DNA of 45,283 nucleotides, taken from contig NZ_LFML01000044.1 of assembly GCF_001044425.1 (NCBI RefSeq), positions 1 to 45,283 of the forward strand, given 5' to 3'. The notes under the pieces were generated by a model. The model searched no databases, was not told the DNA's origin, and saw only the letters and a program-made list of their open reading frames with translations. The stretch is from Streptomyces roseus. GTDB taxonomy: Bacteria > Actinomycetota > Actinomycetes > Streptomycetales > Streptomycetaceae. Below, one piece after another: positions 33,136-41,429 of the stretch. A program made the translations under genes and the position numbers. The stretch's first letter is position 1, and each line of letters opens with the position of its first letter.

Positions 33136-34020
33136 TCAGCCGGCGAGGCGGTCCAGCACCGCGCGCCGCCAGCGCTCCGTCTCGGCGATCTGGTTGAAAG
33201 TGAACAGGTGCAGGCCGGCCACCCCGGACTCGGGTGCGCCCAGCGCGGGGGCACTGCGGCGCAGCAGCCGCTCCGGCGAGTAGCCGCCGGGGGCGGCGAA
33301 GCGAAGGAACCAGGAGGGGTGGCGGGTCAGGAACTTGGCCGACTCCCCCACGCCGATCTTCGTGGCCATCGACAGCAGCTTCGCGCGTTCGACGGGACCG
33401 GCGACCCCGACGTGCACGGGCAGCAGGACCTGCCGGCGCCGCACCCGCCCGAGCCACTGCCGCAGGGTCGCCGGGTCGAAGCACAGGTTGCTGACGATGT
33501 AGGTGGCGTGCGGCTGCTTGTCCGACATCGCCCGTACGGCGACCTCGTCGGCGATCAAGGGGTGGCTCTCCGGGTAGCCGGTGATGCCGACGTGCGCGAA
33601 CGGGCTGCCCAGCTCGCCGAGCCGGCGCAGCACGGGCAGGGCCGCGTCGTAGGCCCCCGCCGGCGGGTCGGCGTCGCCGGCCGGTACGAAGACGTCCTCG
33701 ATGCCGGCGGCGACCAGCCGGTCCACGATGTCCGAGAGGTGGCCGGCGTCGGTGATCTGCCGGGCCGGGAGGTGCGGGACGACGCGGTAGCCGTGCCCGG
33801 CCAGGCGCACGGCGAGGTCCAGGGTGGGACCGATGCCCTTGGCCGGGGAGGCGGTGACGGTGACGGGTACGCCGGCCGGGACGTGCGCCAGCACCTTGTC
33901 CTCGGTGGCCTTCGCCGGCAGGACCTCGTAGCGGACCCTGCGCAGGAGCTCCGCGAGGCCGCCCCCGATGACCGGGGCCTGCGCGGGGCGTTCGGGATAC
34001 GGCGTGGGCCGGGCGGACAT
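33136..34020 (-). CDS. Methylenetetrahydrofolate reductase-like protein
   Basis: A 294-residue TIM-barrel protein related to MTHFR (MetF). RYEVLPAKA near residue 30 corresponds to the FEFFPP region that holds the catalytic Glu; VPHLPARQITDAGHL, DVFVPAGDADPP, ITGYPESHPL and VSNLCFDPATLRQWL follow the order of MetF blocks. The C-terminal LHLFTFNQIAETERW also fits. It is shorter at the N-terminus and quite divergent from the biosynthetic enzyme, so it may serve one-carbon catabolism rather than methionine synthesis. The ATG at 34020 has GAGGAGGAG upstream. No related folate genes are adjacent. Confidence 0.75.
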   Translation of the reverse strand: MSARPTPYPERPAQAPVIGGGLAELLRRVRYEVLPAKATEDKVLAHVPAGVPVTVTASPAKGIGPTLDLAVRLAGHGYRVVPHLPARQITDAGHLSDIVDRLVAAGIEDVFVPAGDADPPAGAYDAALPVLRRLGELGSPFAHVGITGYPESHPLIADEVAVRAMSDKQPHATYIVSNLCFDPATLRQWLGRVRRRQVLLPVHVGVAGPVERAKLLSMATKIGVGESAKFLTRHPSWFLRFAAPGGYSPERLLRRSAPALGAPESGVAGLHLFTFNQIAETERWRRAVLDRLAG

Positions 34021-34121
34021 GCCGCTCCTCCTCGGGGTGGGGGTGGCGCCGCCTCGGCGGCATCTCGGCCCCCATCATGCCGGGTGCGCCCGTGCCGTCG
34101 TCGGCCGCGTACCGCAGGCCG

Positions 34122-34127
34122 CAGGAT
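34122..34127 (+). promoter_or_regulatory. Putative leaderless -10
   Basis: CAGGAT ends six bases before the ATG at 34134 with no ribosome binding site between, as at 15553 and 5881. Confidence 0.45.
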
Positions 34128-34133
34128 GGGACC

Positions 34134-35045
34134 ATGGAACCCCTGGCCGAAATCACCGCGCAGCTCCTGGAGACGGACCGGACGGCGGGGGCGCGCCGGG
34201 CAGCCCCGGCGGCGCTGCGCGCCGTCGCCTCGGTCGGCCGACCGGCACTGCGCGGCACCTCGGCGGCCGAACGCGCCGCGCTGACGGAGCTCTTACAGGT
34301 CTGCGCCTGGATCCTCTTCGACGCCGAGCGACACCGGGTCTCGCGGCAGCTCAGCCACCGGGCCCTCGCCCTGGCCCGGACCCTCCCCGAGGGCGCCCCC
34401 TCCGTCGAGCTGCTCGTCCTGTCCGTGCTGTGCCTCCAGGAGGAGCACCTGGGGCGCCCCGCCGCTTCGCTGCGCATCTCCTCGTCCGTCCTGGCCGGCC
34501 GGGACCTCCCGGCGCGGGTGGCCGCCGTCTTCCACGTACGGGAGGCACGCGCGCGGGCCCGGCTCGGGCAGGGCCGGCGGGCGCTGCGCTCCCTCGCCAC
34601 CGCCCGGGAACTCCTGGCGGACGGGCCGTCCCCGCGCGATCCGTCGTGGACCTGGTGGTTCGACCGGTCTGAGCTCGACGGCCACCACGGCCTCGCCCTC
34701 GCCGACCTGGGGGACCCGGACACGGCCGCGGCCCTGCTCCACGAGGCCACGGCGGCGGGCGACGCACCCGCCTACCGGTCGCTCTTCTCCGCCGAGCTCG
34801 CCTGCCTGCTCGCGCGGGCCGGAGCCTGGCGCGAGACGGACGCGTGGCTGTCCGGCCTGGTCGAATCCGTCCCGGAGATCGGCTCCGTCCGCGCCCTGGG
34901 CGCCCTCGCGCGCACGGCCCGCACCATCGAGCGGGGCCCGCGCGTCCCCCGGGCCATGCGGGACACCGCCGGGTACCTCACCGCAGTCCTCCGGGCGCAG
35001 GCCGGTGCCGCGCACCCCGCCTTCCGGAGGATCCGGCGGCCGTGA
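34134..35045 (+). CDS. Helical-repeat protein like the C-terminal part of XRE regulators, with a TTA codon
   Basis: A 303-residue all-helical protein resembling the TPR-like C-terminal region of Streptomyces helix-turn-helix regulators (LLQVCAWILFDAERHRVSRQ and HRALALARTLPEG are typical), but with no DNA-binding domain. Leucine 54 is encoded by TTA (34293-34295), a codon read only by the bldA tRNA in this genus, so production is likely delayed to development or stationary phase. It appears to start from a leaderless ATG. The two-component operon follows after an 88-base gap with a hairpin. It may act as a protein-interaction partner. Confidence 0.7.
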   Translation: MEPLAEITAQLLETDRTAGARRAAPAALRAVASVGRPALRGTSAAERAALTELLQVCAWILFDAERHRVSRQLSHRALALARTLPEGAPSVELLVLSVLCLQEEHLGRPAASLRISSSVLAGRDLPARVAAVFHVREARARARLGQGRRALRSLATARELLADGPSPRDPSWTWWFDRSELDGHHGLALADLGDPDTAAALLHEATAAGDAPAYRSLFSAELACLLARAGAWRETDAWLSGLVESVPEIGSVRALGALARTARTIERGPRVPRAMRDTAGYLTAVLRAQAGAAHPAFRRIRRP

Positions 35046-35057
35046 GAGGGTCGGCCC

Positions 35058-35075
35058 GGCCCCCGCGGCGGGGCC
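35058..35075 (+). terminator. Hairpin after the TTA-containing gene
   Basis: GGCCCC, six-base loop and GGGGCC, 13 bases after the stop codon. It is a short intrinsic-terminator-like stem before the response regulator gene. Confidence 0.35.
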
Positions 35076-35133
35076 GCGCACGAGGAGCCGCGTGCGGAGG
35101 CGCGTGCGCAGGCGCGGGCGGGGAGGAGGCACT

Positions 35134-35871
35134 GTGACCGGCACCGGCCGTACACCCGGCGGCACGTCCACCGGGCGGGTACTGGTGGCGGACGACGACG
35201 CCGCCATCCGCCGCTCCCTGGAGCGCGGGCTGCGGCTGAGCGGCTTCACGGTCCTGCTCGCCGAGGACGGGCCCGGCGCCCTCGCCCTGCTCGCCGACCA
35301 GGACCCGGACGTCCTCGTCCTGGACGTCTCGATGCCCGGCCTGACCGGCACCGAGGTCTGCCGCGCGCTGCGGGCCCGTGGCGACGAGACCCCCGTGCTG
35401 ATGCTGTCGGCCCTCGACGAGGTGACGGACCGGATAGCGGGGCTCCAGGCCGGGGCCGACGACTACCTGGTCAAACCCTTCGCCCTGGAGGAGCTGGTCC
35501 TGCGCCTGCACGCCCTCCTGCGGCGCCGCCCGGCCCCCGAGCCCGCACCCGACGTAGTGCGCGCGGGCCCTCTCGTGATCGACGAGGCCCGCCGCCGGGT
35601 CCATCACGAGGAGGACGAACTCCACCTCACGCGGCGCGAGTTCGAGCTCCTGCTCCAGCTGGCGCGCAACGCCGGCATCGTCCTCACCCGCGACCAGCTG
35701 CTGGACCGGGTCTGGGGCTACGACTTCGAGGTCCGCAGCGACGCCGTCGACACCTTCGTCAGCTATCTGCGCCGCAAGCTGGAGGAGGGCGGGCGCCCGC
35801 GCCTGATCCACACCGTGCGCGGCGTCGGCTTCGTCCTGCGCGTCCCCGCGGCCCGGGAGGGCGGCCAGTGA
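35134..35871 (+). CDS. OmpR-family response regulator
   Basis: A 245-residue two-domain regulator. The receiver (about residues 15-130) has VADDD for the acidic pocket, the phosphorylated aspartate Asp64 in VLVLDVSMPG, and Lys114 in YLVKPF. The C-terminal winged helix (about 145-240) reads LTRREFELLLQLA and VDTFVSYLRRKLE with the closing HTVRGVGFVLR. GTG at 35134 follows GGGAGGAGG. The stop codon overlaps the kinase start by 4 bp, so the two are coupled. It probably binds tandem repeats, such as those at 37352 in front of the secreted protein gene. Confidence 0.92.
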   Translation: MTGTGRTPGGTSTGRVLVADDDAAIRRSLERGLRLSGFTVLLAEDGPGALALLADQDPDVLVLDVSMPGLTGTEVCRALRARGDETPVLMLSALDEVTDRIAGLQAGADDYLVKPFALEELVLRLHALLRRRPAPEPAPDVVRAGPLVIDEARRRVHHEEDELHLTRREFELLLQLARNAGIVLTRDQLLDRVWGYDFEVRSDAVDTFVSYLRRKLEEGGRPRLIHTVRGVGFVLRVPAAREGGQ

Positions 35872-37316
35872 AGCTCGCCACCCGCATCGCCCTCTCGGTG
35901 ACCGTCGTGGTGCCCCTGCTGGTGCTCTCCGCGGGGCTGCTGGTCCTCGGACTGGTGAGCCGCGATCTCCACCAGCAGCAGGACACCCGCCTCCAGGACC
36001 GGGCCTCCGCCGTCCTCCCCGACGTCAGGACGCTGCTCACGGCCGACCGCAACGGGAAGCCGAAGGTGGAGCAGAACCAGCACCGCAAGGTGCTGGGCGA
36101 CGTCCTCGACGCCGGGATCCGCGTCCGGACGGCGGACGGAGCCGTCGTCCTGGAAGGCGGCCCACAGCCCGCCGACCCGGTGCGGCTGCCCGAGCAGACG
36201 GCGGACGGCCCCGTCACCGTCCGGACCAAGGGGCGCGCCTGGCGGGTGCTGACCGTCCCGGTGGCCGGTCCCGCACCCGGCACGCTCTGGCTGTTCACCC
36301 CGGCTTCGGCCGCCGACCCGCAGGTCGTGGCCGTACGCCGCCGGGTCCTGCTGGTGGCCCTGCTGGCGGCGCCGGTCTCGGGGCTGCTCGCGTACGGACT
36401 CGCCGGCCGCGCCACCGCCTCCGTACGAAGGCTGAGCCGCCGGGCCGCCGAACTCGACCCCGGCGCGGGACCGGCGGCCTTCGCCGGCACACCGGTGAAC
36501 ATCGCCGAGGTGGACGAACTGTCCAATGCCATCGGCCAGTTGCTGGCCCGCTACGAGGAGCAGGCCGCCCGCACGGCCCAGGCACTGGACACGGCCCGAT
36601 CGTTCTCCTCCGCCGCCTCGCACGAGCTGCGCACCCCGCTCATGAGCATGCGGACCGACCTGGACGTCCTGGCCGCCCACCCCGACCTCTCCCCGGGGGA
36701 ACGGGCGGAGATCGTACGGGACTTGCAGCGGGACCACGCCCGGCTGCTGGACCTGCTCACGGCCCTGCGGATGCTGGCGCGGGGCGATCTGGTGGAGGTG
36801 TCCGCCTTCACCTCGCTCGATCTGTCCGAGCTGGTGGACACCGCGGCCGGGGAGAGCGCCCGCCGCCACCCGCAGGCGCGGCTCGACGTGGAACTCCCCT
36901 CCGAACTGCGGGTGTTCGGGTGGGAGGCCGGGCTGACCATCCTGCTCGCCAACCTGCTGGGCAACGCGGTGGCCCACGGTCACCTGCCGGGCGAACCGGC
37001 CAGGATCGCGGTACGGGCGCGGGCGGAGGCCGGGTACGCCGTGCTCACCGTGGACGACGCGGGGCCCGGCATCGCGCCCGGCGAGCGGGAAGCCGTGTTC
37101 CGGCGGTTCCACCACCGCCCCGGCAGTCCCGGCTCGGGGCTCGGCCTGACCCTCGTCGCCCAGCAGGTCGCGCTGCACCGGGGCTCCGTCGTGATCGGCA
37201 CGCCGCCCGGCGGCACCGGTGCCCGCTTCGAGGTCCGCCTGCCCCTGTCGGCGGCGGACGCCCCGGCCCCGAGGCTGCCGCGGCGGCGCGACTGGATCTC
37301 CTCGCGGGGCGAGTGA
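35868..37316 (+). CDS. Membrane sensor histidine kinase
   Basis: A 482-residue kinase. Helix 1 (about 8-30) and helix 2 (about 160-180) flank an extracytoplasmic sensor of some 130 residues; a HAMP linker follows (about 180-235). The phosphorylated histidine is His252 in SSAASHELRTPL, and the ATP-binding domain contains NLLGN (362-366), DDAGPGIAP and GSGLGLTLV. It phosphorylates the response regulator encoded upstream, with which it overlaps by 4 bp. The signal is unknown. The sensor has no cysteines and contains several charged segments. Confidence 0.92.
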   Translation: MKLATRIALSVTVVVPLLVLSAGLLVLGLVSRDLHQQQDTRLQDRASAVLPDVRTLLTADRNGKPKVEQNQHRKVLGDVLDAGIRVRTADGAVVLEGGPQPADPVRLPEQTADGPVTVRTKGRAWRVLTVPVAGPAPGTLWLFTPASAADPQVVAVRRRVLLVALLAAPVSGLLAYGLAGRATASVRRLSRRAAELDPGAGPAAFAGTPVNIAEVDELSNAIGQLLARYEEQAARTAQALDTARSFSSAASHELRTPLMSMRTDLDVLAAHPDLSPGERAEIVRDLQRDHARLLDLLTALRMLARGDLVEVSAFTSLDLSELVDTAAGESARRHPQARLDVELPSELRVFGWEAGLTILLANLLGNAVAHGHLPGEPARIAVRARAEAGYAVLTVDDAGPGIAPGEREAVFRRFHHRPGSPGSGLGLTLVAQQVALHRGSVVIGTPPGGTGARFEVRLPLSAADAPAPRLPRRRDWISSRGE

Positions 37317-37351
37317 GGGCGGGGGCCCTGGGCCCCGGGCTCCCGCGGACT

Positions 37352-37383
37352 CACAAAGTTTCCACAAAGACACCCCCTACCGT
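37352..37383 (+). promoter_or_regulatory. Direct repeat and promoter before the secreted protein gene
   Basis: CACAAAG occurs at 37352-37358 and 37363-37369, exactly 11 bases apart, followed after eight bases by a -10-like TACCGT (37378-37383). Tandem half-sites one helical turn apart over the -35 region are the standard layout for OmpR-family activators. Confidence 0.55.
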
Positions 37384-37438
37384 CCTGACCGGTCGGCCGC
37401 CTGTGAGCCGGCCCGTTCGCACCGAAGGGGATTGAGCC

Positions 37439-37855
37439 ATGCTCCCGAACCGTAAGACCGCCGCCACCGCGATCGGCGCCCTCGCGCTGTCCGGCGCCCT
37501 GATCTGGGCCGCCCCCGCGCAGGCGGAGTCCGCGAGCCCCGCTCCGGCCGCGTCCAAGACGGCCGAGTCCGCACCGAAGGGCGACGGCGCGAAGGCGATC
37601 TGCAAGCGCCTGCCCAAGGCGCAGACCCGCGTCAACACGGCGATCGACCGGCTCAAGGGCGGTCCCACCGTGCTGGGTTCCGTCGCGCGGCTGGAGCAGC
37701 GCGTCGCCAACGCCCAGACCGCCGGCCACACCCAGGTACACGACTACCTGAACGACCGCCTGACCTTCCGCAAGAACCTGCTGCCCACCCTCCAGAAGCG
37801 GCAGGACGACCTGAAGGCCGTCAGCGCCTGGTGCTCCGCGCAGGGTGCCAAGTGA
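37439..37855 (+). CDS. Small secreted protein next to the two-component system
   Basis: A 138-residue exported protein. The signal peptide (about residues 1-29) has a basic start, a hydrophobic core and the cleavage site APAQA. The mature part is a Ser/Ala-rich spacer (30-50) followed by a helical region with two cysteines (AICKRL and AWCSAQ) that could form a disulfide and a heptad-like pattern (VARLEQRVANAQ). It could be a small extracytoplasmic helical protein of the kind induced by envelope stress, but that is a guess. The preceding promoter carries probable response-regulator sites. Its stop codon overlaps the next start (GTGA). Confidence 0.75.
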   Translation: MLPNRKTAATAIGALALSGALIWAAPAQAESASPAPAASKTAESAPKGDGAKAICKRLPKAQTRVNTAIDRLKGGPTVLGSVARLEQRVANAQTAGHTQVHDYLNDRLTFRKNLLPTLQKRQDDLKAVSAWCSAQGAK

Positions 37856-38109
37856 CCCGAGCGACCCGACTGACCCGGGTGACCCGCCCGGGCCGGGCGG
37901 CCCGGGTGACCGGGCCCCGCCGCGCCGGCGCGGCGCTCGCCACCCTGGCCGCGGTGACGGCCCTGCTGATCACCGGCTGCGCGCCGGGCGCGACCGCCAA
38001 ACCGGCCGGCACGGCCGACGGCGCCACGGTCAAGGACATGCAGCAGAAGGTGGACGACGCCGAGAGCGCGGCGGCCCAGGCGGACTCCGACGCCACGCAG
38101 AACAACTGA
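37852..38109 (+). CDS. Small lipoprotein with repetitive N-terminus
   Basis: An 85-residue protein. Its first 30 residues are unusually basic and repetitive (VTRATRLTRVTR), encoded by a degenerate GACCC-type DNA repeat. A hydrophobic segment ends in the lipobox LLITGC near residue 43, so the mature lipoprotein is only about 43 residues, with a short helical Asp/Gln/Ala-rich tail (DMQQKVDDAESAAAQADSD). The GTG at 37852 overlaps the stop codon of the secreted protein gene by 4 bp, so both are made together and are probably regulated by the two-component system. The long basic leader is odd for a lipoprotein signal. Confidence 0.65.
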   Translation: MTRATRLTRVTRPGRAARVTGPRRAGAALATLAAVTALLITGCAPGATAKPAGTADGATVKDMQQKVDDAESAAAQADSDATQNN

Positions 38110-38143
38110 CCGACCGCCCCGCACCCATATCCACACCCGCCCA

Positions 38144-38171
38144 GGCCCGCCCCCGAACCCGGTGGCGGGCC
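38144..38171. terminator. Hairpin between convergent genes
   Basis: GGCCCGCC (38144-38151) pairs with GGCGGGCC (38164-38171) across a 12-base loop, between the rightward lipoprotein gene and the leftward polX. Confidence 0.6.
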
Positions 38172-38178
38172 GAGGCGT

Positions 38179-39903
38179 TCAGGCCCGCTTGGCCTCCAGG
38201 AAGCGGTGCAGGCGGCTCCACGGCCAGGTGTTGATCACGTCGTCCTTCGTGAGCCAGCCGCGCTGCGCCGTACCCACCCCGTAGCGCAGGTACGGCAGGT
38301 GCGTGGTGGCGTGCGCGTCCGAGTTCACCGCGAACTTCACCCCGTACCGCTTCGCCCGGAGAATGTCCTCGTCGCCTAGGTCGAGCCGCTCCGGGTGCGC
38401 GTTGATCTCCAGGGCGGTGCCCGTGCGCGCACATGCCTCGAAGACGGCGTCGAAGTCGGCGTCCACGCCGGGGCGGCGGCCGATCCGCCGGGTGGTGGGG
38501 TGGCCGATGACGGCGACGTTCGGGTTCTCGCAGGCCCGGATGAAGCGCCGGGTCATCGCCGCCCGGCTCTGGCCGAAGTGGGAGTGCACGGAGGCCACGC
38601 ACAGGTCGAACCCGGCGAGGAACCCGTCGGGCCAGTCCAGCCCGCCCTCCGGGCCGATGTTGAGTTCCGTGCCGTGCAGCAGCCGCATCCCGCGCACCGT
38701 GCGGTCCAGTGCCCGCAGTTGCTCGCGCTGCGCCAGGATCTTCTCCCGGGTCATCCGCTGCATGGCGAGGTCCGGCGCGTGGTCGGTGACCGCGTAGTAC
38801 GCGTACCCGCGCGCGGCGGCCGCCGCCACCATGTCCTCCAACGGGGCGAGCCCGTCGGTGAGATCGGTGTGGGTGTGCAGGTCGCCCCGGATGTCACCCT
38901 CCTCCACGAGCGCGGGGAGTTCGCCCTTCAGCCCGGCCGCGACCTCTCCGCGGTCCTCGCGCAGGGTCGGCGCGATCCAGGGCAGGCCGAGCCGGCCGTA
39001 GACCTCCTCCTCCGTCTCCGAGGCGAGGCTCTCGCCGCTCTCCGCGTCGAAGAGGCCGTACTCGGAGAGCTTGAGCCCCTGGCGCACCGCGAGGGCGCGG
39101 GTGCGGATGTTGTGCGCCTTGGACCCGGTGAAGTACTGGAGCCCGGCTCCCCAGGAGGCGGGCGGCAGGACGCGCAGGTCGACCTGGAGGCCGGCCGTCG
39201 TGCGAACGGAGGTCTTCTTCGCACCGTGCGCGATGACGTCGGCCACCAGCGGGAGCTCGGTGAGGGCCGCCATGAAGGGTGCGGATCTCCCGGCCGCGAC
39301 CAGGATGTCCACGTCGCCGATCGTCTCGCGCATGCGGCGCAGTGAGCCCGCGTACGTGCAGCGAACGCACCCCGGGATCCGCTCCATCTCGGCGACGATC
39401 TGCTCGGCGATGTCCATGGCGGCGCCGAGCAGGATCCGCCCGTCGGCGTTCCGCAGTACGGATATGCCGTGGAGGATGTTCTGCTCGGTCTGCTCGCCGA
39501 AGCCCTTCAGGTCGCGCAGCCGCTCCTCGCGGATGGCGTCCTCCAGCTGCTCGACGGAGGAGACGCCCAGCTCGTCGTAGAGGACGAAGGCCTTGCGCGG
39601 CCCGAGACCGGGAATCGCGGTCAGCGCCCGTACCCCGGCCGGGACGGCGGCCCTGCGCGCCTCGATGTCCGGGACGCGGCCGGTGCTCAGGTACTCGACG
39701 ACCTTCTCCGCGATCGACTTGCCCACGTTCGGGATCTCCCGCAGGCCCTTGACGTCGAGCCCGGCGACATCGGCCGGGTGGCCGCCGATGGCGCGGGCGG
39801 CCTTCTCGTACGCGCGCGCCTTGAAGGCGTCGCCGCCGCCGATCGCGATGAGGTCGGCGTACTCCCGGAGCAGCGCCTCGACCTTTTCGTTGGCCCTGGC
39901 CAT
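38179..39903 (-). CDS. polX: DNA polymerase X family with PHP phosphoesterase domain
   Basis: A 574-residue bacterial PolX involved in short-gap or base-excision DNA repair. Residues 1 to about 110 hold helix-hairpin-helix DNA-binding segments (LREIPNVGKSIAEKV, LTAIPGLGPRKA); about 140-320 is the nucleotidyltransferase with GDVDILV as metal-binding aspartates; about 335-574 is the PHP domain with GDLHTHTDLTDG, VTDHAP, VHSHFGQS and NSDAHAT supplying metal ligands, giving 3'-5' exonuclease-type activity in homologues. ATG at 39903 has GGAGG only one base away, so the GTG at 39921 may be the real start. Length is normal for the family. Confidence 0.92.
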   Translation of the reverse strand: MARANEKVEALLREYADLIAIGGGDAFKARAYEKAARAIGGHPADVAGLDVKGLREIPNVGKSIAEKVVEYLSTGRVPDIEARRAAVPAGVRALTAIPGLGPRKAFVLYDELGVSSVEQLEDAIREERLRDLKGFGEQTEQNILHGISVLRNADGRILLGAAMDIAEQIVAEMERIPGCVRCTYAGSLRRMRETIGDVDILVAAGRSAPFMAALTELPLVADVIAHGAKKTSVRTTAGLQVDLRVLPPASWGAGLQYFTGSKAHNIRTRALAVRQGLKLSEYGLFDAESGESLASETEEEVYGRLGLPWIAPTLREDRGEVAAGLKGELPALVEEGDIRGDLHTHTDLTDGLAPLEDMVAAAAARGYAYYAVTDHAPDLAMQRMTREKILAQREQLRALDRTVRGMRLLHGTELNIGPEGGLDWPDGFLAGFDLCVASVHSHFGQSRAAMTRRFIRACENPNVAVIGHPTTRRIGRRPGVDADFDAVFEACARTGTALEINAHPERLDLGDEDILRAKRYGVKFAVNSDAHATTHLPYLRYGVGTAQRGWLTKDDVINTWPWSRLHRFLEAKRA

Positions 39904-39982
39904 GCCTCCAGGGTGCCTCACCTCGTGCGCCGGGGCCCGGCCGACGACCCCCGACGAGAAGTTGAGGATTGTTCACTTTCCA

Positions 39983-40012
39983 TTGACAGGGCGGGCGCCG
40001 CGGGCCAACAGT
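39983..40012 (+). promoter_or_regulatory. Promoter of the beta-glucosidase operon
   Basis: TTGACA (39983-39988), 18-base spacer and AACAGT (40007-40012), with the ATG 43 bases beyond. The -35 is a perfect consensus; the -10 is weaker. I see no CebR-type operator (TGGGAGCGCTCCCA) nearby. Confidence 0.5.
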
Positions 40013-40055
40013 GTGCCGTCAGCGCCCTCGCACGCCTCGACCGAAGTGAGCCCGT

Positions 40056-41429
40056 ATGACTGCGTCCGTACCCCCGTTCCCCGCCGGCTTCCTGTGGGGC
40101 GTCTCCGCCTCGGCGTTCCAGATCGAGGGATCGACCACCGCCGACGGGCGGGGCCCCTCCTCCTGGGACGCGTTCGCCAAGGAGCCCGGGCGCATCAAGG
40201 ACGGCTCGCACGCCGACGTGGCCACCGACCACTACCGCCGCTACCGCGAGGACGTGGCCCTGATGGCCGGGCTCGGCGTCGGCGCCTACCGGTTCTCGGT
40301 CTCCTGGTCCCGCGTCCTGCCGGACGGCCACGGGCAGGTCAACCGCGCGGGGCTGGACTTCTACGACCGTCTGGTCGACGCACTGTGCACGGCCGGCATC
40401 GCCCCGGTGCCGACCCTGTTCCACTGGGACACCCCGCTCGCCCTGGAGGAGAAGGGCGGCTGGCTCAGCCGCGACACCGCCGAGCGGTTCGCCTCGTACG
40501 CCGCGGTCGTCGCGGAGCGGCTCGCCGACCGGGTCCCGATGTGGATCACCATCAACGAACCCGCCGAGGTCACCCTCCTCGGGTACGGCATCGGCGAGCA
40601 CGCCCCCGGCAAGGGCCTCGTCTTCGACGCCCTGCCCGCCGCGCACCACCAGCTCCTGGCCCACGGCCTGGGCGTACAGGCGCTGCGCGCCGCGGGCGCC
40701 CGGCAGATCGGCATCGCCGCCTCGCACAGCCCGGTCCGGGCGGCGAGCGACAGCGCGGAGGACCGCGGCGCGGCCGAGTTGTACGACCTCCTCACGAACC
40801 GGCTCTTCGCCGACCCCGTCCTGACCGGCGCCTATCCGGACCCGGGGCTCGCCTCGATGCTGCCCGGGCCGGTGGCCGAGGACCTGAAGGCCATCTCCGC
40901 CCCCCTGGACTGGTACGGGATCAACTACTACAACCCGATGGTGGTGGGAGCCCCGCAATCGAGCGCCACCGCCAGCGGGTTCGGCGGCATCGAGCTGCCG
41001 GCCGGCCTCCCCTTCGCCTTCCGGCCCGTCGAGGGGTGCGAACAGACCGACTTCGGCTGGCCGGTGGTGCCGGACGGGCTGCGCGAACTGCTCGTCTCCC
41101 TGCGCGGGCGCTACGGCGACCGGCTGCCGCCGCTGTACATCACCGAGAACGGCTGCTCGTACGGGGACGGGCCCGATCCCGTGACGGGACGGATCGCCGA
41201 CGCGCGCCGGATCGCGTACCACGCGGGCCATCTGGAGGCCCTGCACCGGGCGATGGCGCAGGGGGTCGACGTCCGCGGCTACTTCATCTGGTCGATCCTC
41301 GACAACTTCGAGTGGGCCGAGGGGTATCGGCAGCGGTTCGGCCTGGTCCACGTCGATTACGACACGCTGGAGCGGACCCCGAAGGACTCGTACGCGTGGT
41401 ACCACGACGTGATCAAGGGCGGCAGATGA
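40056..41429 (+). CDS. Family GH1 beta-glucosidase
   Basis: A 457-residue intracellular glycoside hydrolase, normal for GH1. It cleaves terminal beta-glucosyl or related residues, for example from cellobiose. The family N-terminal signature FLWGVSASAFQIEG is present, the acid/base is Glu168 in TINEP and the nucleophile is Glu364 in YITENG; FHWDTPLAL and SILDNFEWAEGY complete the site. There is no signal peptide, so the substrate must be imported, and the coupled downstream MFS transporter (ATGA overlap) is the likely importer. Control is probably from the promoter at 39983. Confidence 0.92.
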   Translation: MTASVPPFPAGFLWGVSASAFQIEGSTTADGRGPSSWDAFAKEPGRIKDGSHADVATDHYRRYREDVALMAGLGVGAYRFSVSWSRVLPDGHGQVNRAGLDFYDRLVDALCTAGIAPVPTLFHWDTPLALEEKGGWLSRDTAERFASYAAVVAERLADRVPMWITINEPAEVTLLGYGIGEHAPGKGLVFDALPAAHHQLLAHGLGVQALRAAGARQIGIAASHSPVRAASDSAEDRGAAELYDLLTNRLFADPVLTGAYPDPGLASMLPGPVAEDLKAISAPLDWYGINYYNPMVVGAPQSSATASGFGGIELPAGLPFAFRPVEGCEQTDFGWPVVPDGLRELLVSLRGRYGDRLPPLYITENGCSYGDGPDPVTGRIADARRIAYHAGHLEALHRAMAQGVDVRGYFIWSILDNFEWAEGYRQRFGLVHVDYDTLERTPKDSYAWYHDVIKGGR

